From the NCBI GenBank assembly GCA_023382655.1, contig JAHDWK010000004.1, forward strand, positions 336,538 through 400,537: a stretch of 64,000 nucleotides of DNA, written 5' to 3'. The notes beneath the pieces are model-generated. The model had not been told where the DNA came from. It worked only from the letters and a program-made list of their open reading frames with translations, and ran no database searches. This DNA is from Anaerolineae bacterium (lineage in GTDB: Bacteria; Chloroflexota; Anaerolineae; Promineifilales; Promineifilaceae). The first letter of the stretch is position 1. Each line of letters begins with the position of its first letter. The position numbers and the translations under genes are program-made. This document shows positions 32,407-41,339 of this stretch, in pieces.

Positions 32407-34329
32407 TCAACGGCCGTCCACCGCCCCCACCGCCAGCAAAACCGCATCCTGTCCAGTGGCAAAAAGCTGCCGTTCAATGGTCTGGGAATCGTACAACCCC
32501 GCCAGCAGGCGCACGGCCGTCGGCGGTGCATCAGTTGGAATAGAGAGAACATGCCGGTCGAGCAGCATCTCACCCGGCTGCCAGGTAGTTGTCGGGCGGG
32601 TTCCCCACAACGGCGCGCTGTCGTGCTGTGCCAGCAGTGCGCCATCGGCCATCAGCAGATGCACAAACACGGTGTAGTCGCGGGGGATTTCCGCCAGCGT
32701 TTCCCATTGCAGGGTGACAGTCAATTCATCACCGGGGCGGAGAAACAGTGAGTCCGCCGTTACCGGCGCGCCATTCCCCAGCGGAGCGCCGTTCCCCAGC
32801 GGAGCGCCGTTCACCAGCAGCCGGACGCCGGCCAGCCGTATCTGCTCATTGACCGTCTCGTTGAGTGGGGTCATGGCGCGGCTGGCGGCATGGGGTGGGC
32901 GAAAGGCCAGTAATTCCAGGCGTGGGTATTGGTGCGCCTGTTCCAGCAGGTTGTGGTAATCCAGCCAGCGAAAGGTGATATTTTCCGGGTCCCAGAAGGG
33001 AGAACGGTGGGCGGGCACAAACCAGATGCGCTCATAGGTGGCGGCTAAATCGGCCAATGCCTGTTCGGTCACGACCGTGTCCGCTGGAAAGCTCGCCGGT
33101 TGCATGGTCTGGGGTATATCTATATCCCACAAATAATAGGTAAGCGCCGGGTCGGGAAAGTGGGCCACAAAGACATCGCCCGGTTCCAGGTTGGCGGCAA
33201 TGTGGGCCGCAATGGCCCGGTAGCCGTAGTAACGGCCGTACTTCACCACATTCCCATGGTAATGCACCAGGCTGAGGGCGGCGGCCGCGAGCACAATACC
33301 GGCGCTGGCGACGGCCGTAGTCCGCACCAAACGCCTCCGGTTTTGGGCCAACGCCAGAATGCCCAGACTGACCAGCGCCCACCAGGCCGGTGCCGCCGGA
33401 GCGATGTAATACGCATTAAAAATAGAGCGGCGCAAGAGGACCAGGTAAACGGTGACGGCCGTGCTCACCAGCCAGAAACCGAGCAGCGCCGCCCACGCCC
33501 GTTGCCCGCGCTGCCACAGCGCCAGCCACCCCACCATCGCCAGCACCGCTGCCAGCGCCAGCACCCAGGGGCCAGCTGGATGATCAAACGCCGGGCCAAC
33601 GGTCAACTCCTGCCCCACCGTCAGCAGGTAATCGCGCAACTGCGGATTGCCGGGAACCGTCAACTGCCCCAACCAGCCGGGTAGCGTCACCACCAGCCAG
33701 GGAGCAAAAAGTAACGCCGCCACCAACCCCGCCGCCAGCCAGCGCCACAACAGTCGCCGCGCCCCCACCAGCAGAAAGAAGCCATGACTGAGCAGGGCAA
33801 ACACGCCATAGTAATGGCTGTACATGGTCAGGGCGCAGGCCAGGGCATAGAGCAGCCAGTGGGTGGCGGACGGCCGTGCCACCGCCCGGGCCAGCAGCAA
33901 GGTTGCCAACGTGGTCACAAACATCACCGTCACATACTGGTTGCGCACATCCTGCCCCAGCCATACCAACGATTGCGAAACGGCCGCAAACAAGGCCATG
34001 AGCAAACCCTGGCTTTCCCCTTGCAGCCGCCGTCCCCAACGAAACAGCAGCGGCAGCAGCAGCACACCGGGCAGCACCGCCAGATAACGCATGGCAAACT
34101 CACTCGTCCCGGCCATGTCGGCCCACACATTCAACACCAGATAATGCAGCGGCGCATGTTCTTCACCCACCGGGATGAGCGCAGGGATGACCTGCGCCAG
34201 CGGCATTTGCGTGTACGGGAAACTGTACCCCTCGTCAGCCCGGAATTCCTGAAAACCCAAATTCACCAGCCGCAGCCAGAAAGCGAGACAGAGAATGGCG
34301 ATCATGAGGGAGAGTGAGCGAGGAAACAT
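32407..34329 (-). CDS. PMT/ArnT-like integral membrane glycosyltransferase
   Basis: This 640-residue protein has an N-terminal hydrophobic segment, GFQEFRADEGYSFPYTQMPL (external acidic pair), GEEHAPLHYLVLNVWADMAG (the E-H/PLHY element of ArnT-like enzymes), about ten further hydrophobic segments, and an outer C-terminal domain (YTVFVHLLMADGALLAQHDS) shared with three other glycosyltransferases here. Inside that domain an 18-base unit is repeated, giving NGAPLGNGAPLGNGAPV (DNA 32764-32818). The product probably glycosylates a lipid or protein on the outer membrane face. It lies between the SDR and aminotransferase genes in the same minus-strand run. Confidence 0.82.
   Translation of the reverse strand: MFPRSLSLMIAILCLAFWLRLVNLGFQEFRADEGYSFPYTQMPLAQVIPALIPVGEEHAPLHYLVLNVWADMAGTSEFAMRYLAVLPGVLLLPLLFRWGRRLQGESQGLLMALFAAVSQSLVWLGQDVRNQYVTVMFVTTLATLLLARAVARPSATHWLLYALACALTMYSHYYGVFALLSHGFFLLVGARRLLWRWLAAGLVAALLFAPWLVVTLPGWLGQLTVPGNPQLRDYLLTVGQELTVGPAFDHPAGPWVLALAAVLAMVGWLALWQRGQRAWAALLGFWLVSTAVTVYLVLLRRSIFNAYYIAPAAPAWWALVSLGILALAQNRRRLVRTTAVASAGIVLAAAALSLVHYHGNVVKYGRYYGYRAIAAHIAANLEPGDVFVAHFPDPALTYYLWDIDIPQTMQPASFPADTVVTEQALADLAATYERIWFVPAHRSPFWDPENITFRWLDYHNLLEQAHQYPRLELLAFRPPHAASRAMTPLNETVNEQIRLAGVRLLVNGAPLGNGAPLGNGAPVTADSLFLRPGDELTVTLQWETLAEIPRDYTVFVHLLMADGALLAQHDSAPLWGTRPTTTWQPGEMLLDRHVLSIPTDAPPTAVRLLAGLYDSQTIERQLFATGQDAVLLAVGAVDGR
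32764..32818 (-). repeat. 18-base tandem repeat in a glycosyltransferase gene
   Basis: About three copies of the unit GGAGCGCCGTTCCCCAGC (plus strand), in frame, encode NGAPLG repeats. The number of units may vary between strains, as it is a simple in-frame minisatellite. Confidence 0.8.
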
Positions 34330-34375
34330 GGTAAATGGGTAAATGGGTAATTGGGCTAATTACCCATTTACAAGT
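34330..34375. repeat. GGTAAATG/GGTAATTG octad repeat with inverted end
   Basis: GGTAAATGGGTAAATGGGTA then ATTGGGCTAATTACCCATTT makes a hairpin between the SDR gene and the downstream glycosyltransferase start (both minus strand). Confidence 0.7.
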
Positions 34376-35372
34376 AATGGTGCAAATGCTCCTGGTAAAA
34401 GGTAATGGTGCGGGCTAACCCATCGCGCAGGCTGGTTTTGGGCCGCCAGCCCAGTTTGCTGCGAATTTTGCGGTAGTCGCCGTAAAAGTCGCCAATGTCA
34501 ATACGCTTGCGCTCTTCGGGGAAAGGCAACAGTTCGTAACTGCCTGCTCCGTTAATCTCAACCATCAACCGCGCCAGGTTGAGCAGGTTAATGGGGTCGT
34601 CGCTGCCCAGGTTGTAGATTTGCCCATTGGCAGCTTCGCTGAGCGCAGCCATGAGCAGGGCGTCTACGGCGTCATCCACGAAATTGAAGTCACGCACCTG
34701 TAAACCATCGCCGTAAATCGTGAGCGGTTTGCCTTCCACCAGCAGCCGCAGCCACCAGCCCAGGAAGGTCTGCCGGGCGTCCTTGATGCGCATGTGGGGG
34801 CCATAGGTGTTGGTCAGGCGTAGGGAGACGGTTTTCAGGCCATACACCTGGTGGTAGACGATGTGGTACCACTCGCCGGCCAGTTTGTTGATGCCGTTTA
34901 CGTCTACGGGTTGGATGGGGTGGCGCTCATCTACGGGCAGGTATTGGGCACGGCCGTAAAACTGGCGCGTACTGGCAAAAATAATGTTCACCTGGGGGTT
35001 GCCATGCCGACACGCTTCCAGCAGCGAAAGCTGGCTGCGGGCGTTAATCTCCAGGTCGGTATAGGGGTTATCCATGCTGTCGGTATGGCTCACCTGCCCG
35101 GCCAGGTTGAAGATGTAATCCTGCCCCTGCACCAGATAGCGTAGCCCGTGTTCGTCACGCATGTCGGCGATATTGACCCGCACCTGGCTTTGTATAGAAG
35201 CAATGTTGAACAGGTTGCCGCCGTATTCAGGGATGAGCGAATCGAGCAACAGCACCTCTGCGCCCAATTCCACCAACCGCCGCGCCAGATTTGAGCCAAT
35301 AAAACCCAGGCCACCGGTAATCAGCACATGTTTCCCGGCAAATTGTTCGAGGGGGGGAGTGATGGTGGGCAT
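34368..35372 (-). CDS. NAD-dependent epimerase/dehydratase (extended SDR)
   Basis: This 334-residue protein is of the nucleotide-sugar epimerase/dehydratase type. The Rossmann motif is LITGGLGFIGSNLARRL (GxxGxxG) with LLLDSLIPEY, then DYIFNLAGQVSHTDSMDNP and IIFASTRQFYGRAQYLPVDE. Where the catalytic Y-x-x-x-K is expected, the sequence reads DVNGINKLAGEWYH, so Asn takes the place of Tyr while Lys is kept. SLRLTNTYGPHMRIKDARQT and VRDFNFVDDAVDALLMA follow as in the family. It may act on a UDP- or dTDP-sugar for the glycosyltransferases on both sides. The leader is a CAGTAAG repeat with no ribosome binding site. Confidence 0.87.
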   Translation of the reverse strand: MPTITPPLEQFAGKHVLITGGLGFIGSNLARRLVELGAEVLLLDSLIPEYGGNLFNIASIQSQVRVNIADMRDEHGLRYLVQGQDYIFNLAGQVSHTDSMDNPYTDLEINARSQLSLLEACRHGNPQVNIIFASTRQFYGRAQYLPVDERHPIQPVDVNGINKLAGEWYHIVYHQVYGLKTVSLRLTNTYGPHMRIKDARQTFLGWWLRLLVEGKPLTIYGDGLQVRDFNFVDDAVDALLMAALSEAANGQIYNLGSDDPINLLNLARLMVEINGAGSYELLPFPEERKRIDIGDFYGDYRKIRSKLGWRPKTSLRDGLARTITFYQEHLHHYL

Positions 35373-35453
35373 TTCAGTAAGCGGTAAGCAGTAAGCAGTG
35401 AGCGGTGAGCAGTGGACAGTTTACCGCTTACTGCTCACTGGCAACTGCTCACT
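35372..35453. repeat. CAGTAAG heptads with inverted copy between SDR and GT2 genes
   Basis: CAGTAAGCGGTAAGCAGTAA heptads are followed by CAGTTTACCGCTTACTGCTC in inverted sense. The right arm encodes the last residues (VSEQLPVSSKR) of the GT2 protein on the minus strand, and the left arm is the leader of the SDR gene. Confidence 0.82.
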
Positions 35454-36197
35454 GACGGGGGACACGACCGTGTTCTGCAAATGCTCCTTGCGCCAGACCA
35501 GCCGCAGCCATAACTTCGCCAGGTCACGGGCAACTCGCACCAGACGACGGTAGTTAAAAAACTGGCTCTTGCCATATGCCCGGTGAAAATGGTGAACTGG
35601 CGTTTCCGTCAGCCGGAAACCGGCGTCTTGAATCTTCTTCATCATCTCCACACAAATCACGCCACTGTTCTGAGTCAGTTCCACCTTATCAAAAATGGCG
35701 CGGCGCATTAGGCGGAAGTCGCAGTCCACATCTTTCAGCTTCAGCCCAAAGGCCGCCTTCACCGTGTATTGGTAGATACGGCCGATCACAATGCGGTGCA
35801 GCGGATCATGCCGCTCAATCTTCCAGCCGTTGATTAAATCCACCTCATCACTGACCAGATTTGCCAGCAGTTTCAGCTCGCGGGGATCATATTGGGCATC
35901 GCCATCGGTGTAAAAAACCCACTCCTTGGTAGCGTTGGCAAAACCGGAACGCAGCGCCCCGCCATACCCCCGGTTTTTCACATGATGCACAATGCGCACT
36001 TCATCGGGGTAAATGCGGGCTAATTCGTCTAACACCTGCGCCGTGTGATCCTGGCTGCCATCATTGATCACCACCACCTCGTAATCGTCGGTCAGTTCAC
36101 GCAGCGTCAGCAGCACGGTGATAACCATGCTCGGAATTGTACCAGCGTCGTTATACGCCGGGAAAAAGGCGGTAATGCCCGGTTGATTGTTACTCAT
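35421..36197 (-). CDS. Family 2 glycosyltransferase (DPM1-like)
   Basis: This 258-residue GT-A enzyme is similar to polyprenyl-phosphate mannose/glucose synthases. The motifs are TAFFPAYNDAGTIPSMV, YEVVVINDGSQDHTAQV, NRGYGGALRSGFANATKEWV, FYTDGDAQYDPRELKLL (DxD region) and KLKDVDCDFRLMRRAIFDKV, then VEMMKKIQDAGFRLTETPVH-H. It has no membrane segments, so it probably makes a lipid-linked sugar on the cytosolic side for the GT-C enzymes nearby (inference). Its ATG overlaps the TGA of the upstream methyltransferase (ATGA), and AAGGA precedes it. The last dozen residues come from a heptad repeat. Confidence 0.9.
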   Translation of the reverse strand: MSNNQPGITAFFPAYNDAGTIPSMVITVLLTLRELTDDYEVVVINDGSQDHTAQVLDELARIYPDEVRIVHHVKNRGYGGALRSGFANATKEWVFYTDGDAQYDPRELKLLANLVSDEVDLINGWKIERHDPLHRIVIGRIYQYTVKAAFGLKLKDVDCDFRLMRRAIFDKVELTQNSGVICVEMMKKIQDAGFRLTETPVHHFHRAYGKSQFFNYRRLVRVARDLAKLWLRLVWRKEHLQNTVVSPVSEQLPVSSKR

Positions 36198-36931
36198 ACT
36201 TTCCTTCCAATCGCCATGAGGGTTAAGCCAAAGGGGAGCGGGCCATGTTTCAGCCAGCCGGCTTCTGCATAGAGGAAGCGGGCAAAGAGGCTGTCTTGCC
36301 AGGGGGGATTGGGGCGCACGTCAGAAACGCTGCCATTTTCCGGGACGAGCCGTTCGGCCAGCCGTTTACCCAGCGCCAGGGGAAAGAGCAGCATGTTGGC
36401 ATAGGAGAGTTTCACGGCCGTGAACCCCGTCTCATACAGCGCTTCCTTAATCTCTGCCCGGCTAAAACGATGCACTGTATACACCACCTCATCATGGTGG
36501 CCACGCAGCCAGTTATAGGCGGGCAGGCGCAAAAACAGGCAGCCGCCCGGTTTTAATACCCGGTGAAACTCGCGCAGCGCCCCACGGTAATCGCCTATCG
36601 AACGATGGCATAACACATCAAACGACGTCACCAGGTCAAAATGGTCAGAGGCAAACGGCACACGGGTGACGCTGGCCTGTGCCAGCCGGTTAAGCCCCCG
36701 TTCCTGGCAAAAGTTCAGAGCGTGGGGCATCAGGTCAAAGCCGGTCACACAACCAAAAGGCGCCAGATATTTCATCACCGCACCCGTGCCACAACCGGCG
36801 TCCAGAATAGACAAATCACGCTGCCCCCGATAAAGTGCGGCAATCTGCGTAGTGGTGATGCGCTGCATTCCCACATACCACCAGTGGCGCTCTTCCACCT
36901 GGTACATGGTCTGGTATTCGCTCGGTTCCAT
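36194..36931 (-). CDS. Class I SAM-dependent methyltransferase
   Basis: This 245-residue protein starts at ATG 36931, with GGGAG four bases upstream. A longer frame from 36988 would begin in a TGGTGGT repeat. Motif I is LSILDAGCGTGAVMKYLAPF, motif II GFDLMPHALNFCQERG, and the later motifs are ASVTRVPFASDHFDLVTSFD and REFHRVLKPGGCLFLRLPAY. The N-terminal MYQVEERHWWYVGMQRI is common in methyltransferases from polysaccharide clusters. It leads a minus-strand run of glycan genes and is translationally coupled to the GT2 gene. The methyl acceptor is unknown. Confidence 0.88.
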   Translation of the reverse strand: MEPSEYQTMYQVEERHWWYVGMQRITTTQIAALYRGQRDLSILDAGCGTGAVMKYLAPFGCVTGFDLMPHALNFCQERGLNRLAQASVTRVPFASDHFDLVTSFDVLCHRSIGDYRGALREFHRVLKPGGCLFLRLPAYNWLRGHHDEVVYTVHRFSRAEIKEALYETGFTAVKLSYANMLLFPLALGKRLAERLVPENGSVSDVRPNPPWQDSLFARFLYAEAGWLKHGPLPFGLTLMAIGRKV

Positions 36932-36938
36932 GCTTCTC

Positions 36939-36985
36939 CCGTCAAAGTAGTGGCTGGTGGTTGGTGGCTGGCAGTCAGTATCAGC
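36939..36985. repeat. GGTGGCTGGTGGTTG repeat
   Basis: AGTGGCTGGTGGTTGGTGGC followed by TGGCAGTCAGTATCAGCCAT are 7-base-like units upstream of the methyltransferase start. Confidence 0.5.
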
Positions 36986-37125
36986 CATCAGATAGTGAAA
37001 ACCACGTCCACGATTTTGTACTATACCCGAATTGGAATTGAGGGACGAATTCAGCGTAATGAAAAAGCCCGGATGATTTTGCCATCATCCGGGCCAACTA
37101 ATTATCCAAATACCGACCACCAGCC

Positions 37126-38343
37126 CTAACCGCCGTCTTCTGGCGGGATACTGATGATTGTTTTACCGGTTAAGAAATCTATTGCGGCCTGGAGCTGTGT
37201 ATCTTCAATATCCGCTATGGTATCATCCTCGGCCAAGGGAATAAAATAATCAGGGGTTAAGCCTAATTTGTGAATGGACGTTTCACCGGGGGTAAGCCAT
37301 TGGGCAATGGTAATGCGCACCCCGCCGTTGTTAGACAAGGTATGCCAAGTTTGCACGGTACCTTTGCCAAAGGAGGTCTGGCCGATGAGGGTGCCACGCC
37401 CGGTGTCCTGGATGGCTCCGGCCAATACCTCGGAGGCGCTGGCGCTGCCTTCGTCAATGAGTACCACCAGGGGGATCGTTTCGGCCAGGTTGCCATCTTC
37501 AGATTGGAAGACACGTTCACGGCCGTCGCCAAATTGTTCCACCAAAATCGTCCCCGCAGCCAGAAATTGGTCAGCAACCTCAACGGTGGTATCCAATGCG
37601 CCACCTGGATTACGCCGCAAATCCAAAATGAGGCCAACAGGATTTTGCGCCACGAGACCGGGCAGCAACCCGTTCAGTTCATCACTGGTGGTATCGCCAA
37701 ACCGGCTCAAACGCACATAAGCGATGTTTTCCGGCAGCATCCGACCAGTGGCACTAACCAATCTGACCGTGTCGCGGATGATTGCGATTTCAAAGCTTTC
37801 GCCATCGCGCTCAATTTGCAGCAGTACGGCCGTGCCCGCCGGTCCGCGCACCAAAGAGGCCGCTTCGCTCACATCCATGCCATCCAGGTTAACGCCATCG
37901 GCGGTCACAATAATGTCGCCAGGTTGTAAACCGGCGGCCTGTGCCGGAGAACCGTCAATGGGCGAGACAATGGTGATACGGCCGTCGCGCGACTCCACCT
38001 CCGCTCCAATGCCCTGATACTCGCCGGAAAAAGTGCGTTCCGCCACTTCCTGCTCCGTCGGAGATAAATAACGGGTATGATCATCTTCCAACGCCGCCAG
38101 CAATCCCTCAATGGCTCCTTCCACCAATACGACATTATCCACAGGCTGAATATAATAGCGGGTATGCACCAGATCCCATACCTCCCACAAAGGTTCAAAA
38201 GCAACCTGTGCGTCACCGGTAAGCGGCGGCCCCGCAAACCGGTAGGGAGCTACTGGTGACTGCCCAACCATATACCCACCCATAAAACCCAAACAGGTAA
38301 AGATAAAAACGATAAAAAAAGTCCCTCTACGTGATTCGTTCAT
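37126..38343 (-). CDS. S41 family C-terminal processing peptidase
   Basis: This 405-residue protease has an N-terminal membrane anchor (about residues 9-27), a PDZ domain (about 108-190: GIGAEVESRDGRITIVSPID, GLQPGDIIVTADGVNLDGMD) and a tail-specific protease core. Catalytic elements are LILDLRRNPGGALDTTVEVA, the Ser in VLIDEGSASASEVLAGAIQD (near residue 300) and Lys327 in TSFGKGTVQ. It would work outside the cytoplasmic membrane, trimming the C-termini of exported proteins. GAAGG lies upstream of the ATG. Its 3' neighbour on the minus strand is the glycan operon, separated by about 190 bases. Confidence 0.93.
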   Translation of the reverse strand: MNESRRGTFFIVFIFTCLGFMGGYMVGQSPVAPYRFAGPPLTGDAQVAFEPLWEVWDLVHTRYYIQPVDNVVLVEGAIEGLLAALEDDHTRYLSPTEQEVAERTFSGEYQGIGAEVESRDGRITIVSPIDGSPAQAAGLQPGDIIVTADGVNLDGMDVSEAASLVRGPAGTAVLLQIERDGESFEIAIIRDTVRLVSATGRMLPENIAYVRLSRFGDTTSDELNGLLPGLVAQNPVGLILDLRRNPGGALDTTVEVADQFLAAGTILVEQFGDGRERVFQSEDGNLAETIPLVVLIDEGSASASEVLAGAIQDTGRGTLIGQTSFGKGTVQTWHTLSNNGGVRITIAQWLTPGETSIHKLGLTPDYFIPLAEDDTIADIEDTQLQAAIDFLTGKTIISIPPEDGG

Positions 38344-38510
38344 GTGTTACCTTCAAAGAGAGCAAAGAGTAGTGAATCTCTACTCTCCATCTTAAAATTT
38401 ATTGTCAATAGGATGAAGTCCACAGGCGCGATTATAAGTCAATTTATTAGTTTCGGGTTGACGTAGGGTAAGAAGTGGCTAAAAGGCGTGAAACCGGCGA
38501 GCATGTTAGT

Positions 38511-38538
38511 TTGAAGCTGATGAGTGGTTTGTTAAAAT
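38511..38538 (+). promoter_or_regulatory. Putative promoter of the sugar-phosphate transferase gene
   Basis: TTGAAG (38511-38516) and TAAAAT (38533-38538) are 16 bases apart, and the -10 is preceded by TGT (extended -10). It lies 32 bases before the ATG at 38570. Both boxes are imperfect. Confidence 0.45.
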
Positions 38539-38569
38539 CGTAAACAAGACTGGTATCGAATTAGAAGCA

Positions 38570-40075
38570 ATGACCACACAAAAACTTAGAAATATCTACT
38601 CTATAACCCTTTTTCTGCTGGACATTCTGATGGTTACGGCCGCTTTTGTGTTGGCTTATCAACTGCGTGTATCCTTCGCCTGGCCGGACACACTGACACA
38701 TTTCTACCCCCTTACCAGCTATGCCGGCCTGCTGCTGTTGGAAGTGAGCGCCGTAGTCATTGCCTTGTTCCTCTATAAACAATATTATATTCCCCGCGCC
38801 ATCTCCAGGGTGGATCAGTTGTATTCGACGGTCACGGCCGTGACCATTGGCACCCTCATCGCCATCGCCATCTCTACCTTCATTTTCAAAGGCAATGTGA
38901 TCATCAGCGATTATCCCCGCGCCATGATCGTGTATACCTGGTTTCTGGCTATCATCCTGATTTTGTTGGGCCGGCTGGCACACCAGATGGTGCGCAGCAA
39001 ACTGCGCGATTATGGGTTGGGGCGTGACCGGTTGCTCATTGTTGGCTCCGGGGAAATGGCGCAAATTATCGTGCAACGTATTCAGTGGTCGCCTTACCTG
39101 GGCTATGAATTAGTCGGTGTGGTAAATGGCGCTGAACCTCTGACCCAACTGCACGGTGTTCCCATTCTGGGCCGCCCCGAAGATTTGTCCACCCTCATTG
39201 ACCAACACGATATTGACGAAGTCATCATCGCCATGCCGGAAAAAGGGCACCGGGAAACCATGCACGTTCTCTCCTACTGTGAACGAGGTCGCGTCTCCGT
39301 CAAAATCTTCCCTGATGTCTTCCAGTTTATGACTTCCGAGGCCAGCATTGATGCCCTGGGTGGTCTGCCCCTGCTCTCCGTCCGTGACTATGCCCTGCGG
39401 GGTTACATGCTCATTTTTAAGCGGATGATGGATTTTCTGGGCGCCATCGCCGGTCTCATTTTCTTTTCTCCCCTCATGTTAATGATCGCCCTGGCGATTA
39501 AATTGGAATCGCCTGGCCCGGTCTTTTTTGTGCAGGAACGAATGGGGTTGGATGGCAAGCCATTTCGCATGGTGAAATTTCGCTCTATGCGTACCGACGC
39601 CGAAAAACATGGCCCGGGCTGGACGCTGAACAATGATCCCCGGCAAACCCGACTTGGTCGCTTTTTGCGGCAAGTGGATGTGGACGAATTGCCGCAACTG
39701 ATCAACGTCTTGATTGGGGAGATGAGTCTGGTTGGGCCTCGCCCAGAGCAGGCCCATTATGTGGACCATTTCCGCCGCACGGTGCCCCGTTATATGGAAC
39801 GCCATCAAGAAAAAGGGGGCATGACCGGCTGGGCACAGGTGAATGGACTGCGTGGCGATACCTCTATTGATGAGCGTACCAAATATGATCTGTGGTACTC
39901 AGCCAACTGGTCAATTTTGCTAGACATCAAAATCTTGCTGCGCACCGTGTGGCAAATTGTGGAGAGGAAGAATACCCATCAGTATGCCACCCCGATACGG
40001 CCGTCGGAATCCCTGACCATTACCAGCAGCGAGAATGAGCCAGCTACGGCCGTGTCTACCCCCAAATCCAAATAA
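38570..40075 (+). CDS. Polyprenyl-phosphate sugar-1-phosphate transferase
   Basis: This 501-residue initiating glycosyltransferase of WcaJ/WbaP type loads the first sugar phosphate onto undecaprenyl phosphate. Four hydrophobic segments lie at about residues 10-130, followed by a CoA-binding_3-type Rossmann region (RLLIVGSGEMAQIIVQRIQ) and a fifth membrane segment (FLGAIAGLIFFSPLMLMIAL). The bacterial sugar transferase domain has PGPVFFVQERMGLDGKPFRM, FRSMRTDAE, VDVDELPQLINVLIGEMSLV, GPRPEQ and RHQEKGGMTGWAQVNGLRGD. It is monocistronic here, since the heat-shock promoter follows, but it supplies the lipid-linked primer that the glycan genes upstream need. Confidence 0.92.
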   Translation: MTTQKLRNIYSITLFLLDILMVTAAFVLAYQLRVSFAWPDTLTHFYPLTSYAGLLLLEVSAVVIALFLYKQYYIPRAISRVDQLYSTVTAVTIGTLIAIAISTFIFKGNVIISDYPRAMIVYTWFLAIILILLGRLAHQMVRSKLRDYGLGRDRLLIVGSGEMAQIIVQRIQWSPYLGYELVGVVNGAEPLTQLHGVPILGRPEDLSTLIDQHDIDEVIIAMPEKGHRETMHVLSYCERGRVSVKIFPDVFQFMTSEASIDALGGLPLLSVRDYALRGYMLIFKRMMDFLGAIAGLIFFSPLMLMIALAIKLESPGPVFFVQERMGLDGKPFRMVKFRSMRTDAEKHGPGWTLNNDPRQTRLGRFLRQVDVDELPQLINVLIGEMSLVGPRPEQAHYVDHFRRTVPRYMERHQEKGGMTGWAQVNGLRGDTSIDERTKYDLWYSANWSILLDIKILLRTVWQIVERKNTHQYATPIRPSESLTITSSENEPATAVSTPKSK

Positions 40076-40091
40076 ATCAGATATTGGCGTT

Positions 40092-40136
40092 ATGCGTGAA
40101 GGCGTTTTGGTCACGCATCACGCTTCACGCATTACT
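40092..40136. repeat. Hairpin of CACGC-rich repeats after the sugar transferase gene
   Basis: TATGCGTGAAGGCGTTTTGG and then TCACGCATCACGCTTCACGC can fold back: GCGTGAAG pairs with CTTCACGC. It may be the transcription end of the sugar transferase gene. Confidence 0.5.
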
Positions 40137-40160
40137 TCCCCCATCTTACGCTGTTCTTAT

Positions 40161-40189
40161 TTGACGCTCAATTTTTGCCATGTTATGAT
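40161..40189 (+). promoter_or_regulatory. Sigma-70-type promoter of the heat-shock operon
   Basis: TTGACG (40161-40166) and TATGAT (40184-40189) are 17 bases apart. The expected start near 40196 is just upstream of the CIRCE element, the standard arrangement for HrcA-controlled operons. Confidence 0.8.
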
Positions 40190-40204
40190 AACTGACAGGC
40201 CGCA

Positions 40205-40231
40205 TTAGCACTCGGTAAATACGAGTGCTAA
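40205..40231. promoter_or_regulatory. CIRCE operator
   Basis: TTAGCACTC (40205-40213), a nine-base spacer and GAGTGCTAA (40223-40231) match the CIRCE consensus without a mismatch. HrcA, encoded by the next gene, binds CIRCE and represses the operon at normal temperature; GroE-dependent loss of active HrcA relieves it (known for the family). Confidence 0.97.
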
Positions 40232-40268
40232 TTTTATGATAATCATCTAGCGGTTGACTGGGATACAC

Positions 40269-41339
40269 ATGTTTTACGACCTGACAGAGCGCCAGGAAAA
40301 ATTATTAGAACTGGTAGTATGCCACTACATCGAAACCGGTTTACCCACCGGTTCTAAAACGTTGGTGGAACAGTTCGATTTGAACGTCAGTTCTGCTACT
40401 GTGCGCAATGACTTTGCCGCTCTAACAGAATTGGGCTACCTGATGCAGTGGCACACATCTGCTGGGCGCGTGCCCACCGAGCAAGGCTTTCGCTACTTCG
40501 TACAAAAGCTGTTGGGTGACTTTCACCTGCCGGTGGACGAACAGCAAATGATTCGCCACCAGTTCCATCAGGCGCGGCTGGATTTGGACCAATGGATGCG
40601 GCTGGCAGCGGCGATATTAGCGCGGACATCGTTAGGCGCCAGTTTTGTTACCCCACCACGGCCGTCTACCAATCGCTTCAAACACGTACAGCTTATCTCC
40701 ACCCAGGGACGGCTGGTGCTTATGATCGTGGTTTTGTACGGCGGTGAAGTCAAGCAAGAAATGCTCACATTGGCCGAACCGCTTACCCAGGCCCAATTAA
40801 GCGTGGCCGCCGACCGCCTGAACGGATTGCTGGCAAACGCGACGCTTGAGGATGTACGCAGTCGAATGAACCAGATGGAAACGCTGGAACATGATATAAC
40901 CGTGCTGATTCTGGAAATTCTGGAGCGAGCGGACAGCCGTCCCATCAATGACATTTACCGCGATGGGTTGATCAACATTGTTGAGGATGCCCGCACCCGG
41001 CAGGCCGTGCGCTTTTTGGAAGAGCGCACCTTGCTGGCTTCGATGCTGTCGGAAACACAAACGGAAGAGCAAGGCGTTCAGGTCGTGATTGGTGGTGAAG
41101 GTCGTTGGGAAGAGTTAAAGGATTGCTCTATCATCCTGTCTCGTTATGGGGTAGTAGATGCGTTTAGCGGCACAGTGGCGGTGATTGGGCCAACACGGAT
41201 GCCTTACGGCCGTAACGTCGCCGCCGTCCGTTATGTAGCCAACCTGATGAGCGGGTTTGTCTACGAATACTATGTAGAAGATAACCCGGAAACGATGCTA
41301 CAAGAGAGCAAGATTCAAGAGAATGAGGTGACAGAATAA
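40269..41339 (+). CDS. hrcA: Heat-inducible transcription repressor HrcA
   Basis: This repressor of about 356 residues starts at ATG 40269 (TTG 40254 is an alternative in frame; neither has a strong ribosome binding site). The N-terminal winged helix has LTERQEKLLELVVCHYIETG, PTGSKTLVEQF and SSATVRNDFAALTELGYLMQ, then HTSAGRVPTEQGFRYFVQKL. The C-terminal dimerisation/GAF-like part contains IVVLYGGEVKQEML and CSIILSRYGVVDAFSGTVAV, GPTRMPYGRNVAAVRYVANL. It is the first gene of its own CIRCE-regulated operon and is followed immediately by grpE. Confidence 0.96.
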   Translation: MFYDLTERQEKLLELVVCHYIETGLPTGSKTLVEQFDLNVSSATVRNDFAALTELGYLMQWHTSAGRVPTEQGFRYFVQKLLGDFHLPVDEQQMIRHQFHQARLDLDQWMRLAAAILARTSLGASFVTPPRPSTNRFKHVQLISTQGRLVLMIVVLYGGEVKQEMLTLAEPLTQAQLSVAADRLNGLLANATLEDVRSRMNQMETLEHDITVLILEILERADSRPINDIYRDGLINIVEDARTRQAVRFLEERTLLASMLSETQTEEQGVQVVIGGEGRWEELKDCSIILSRYGVVDAFSGTVAVIGPTRMPYGRNVAAVRYVANLMSGFVYEYYVEDNPETMLQESKIQENEVTE

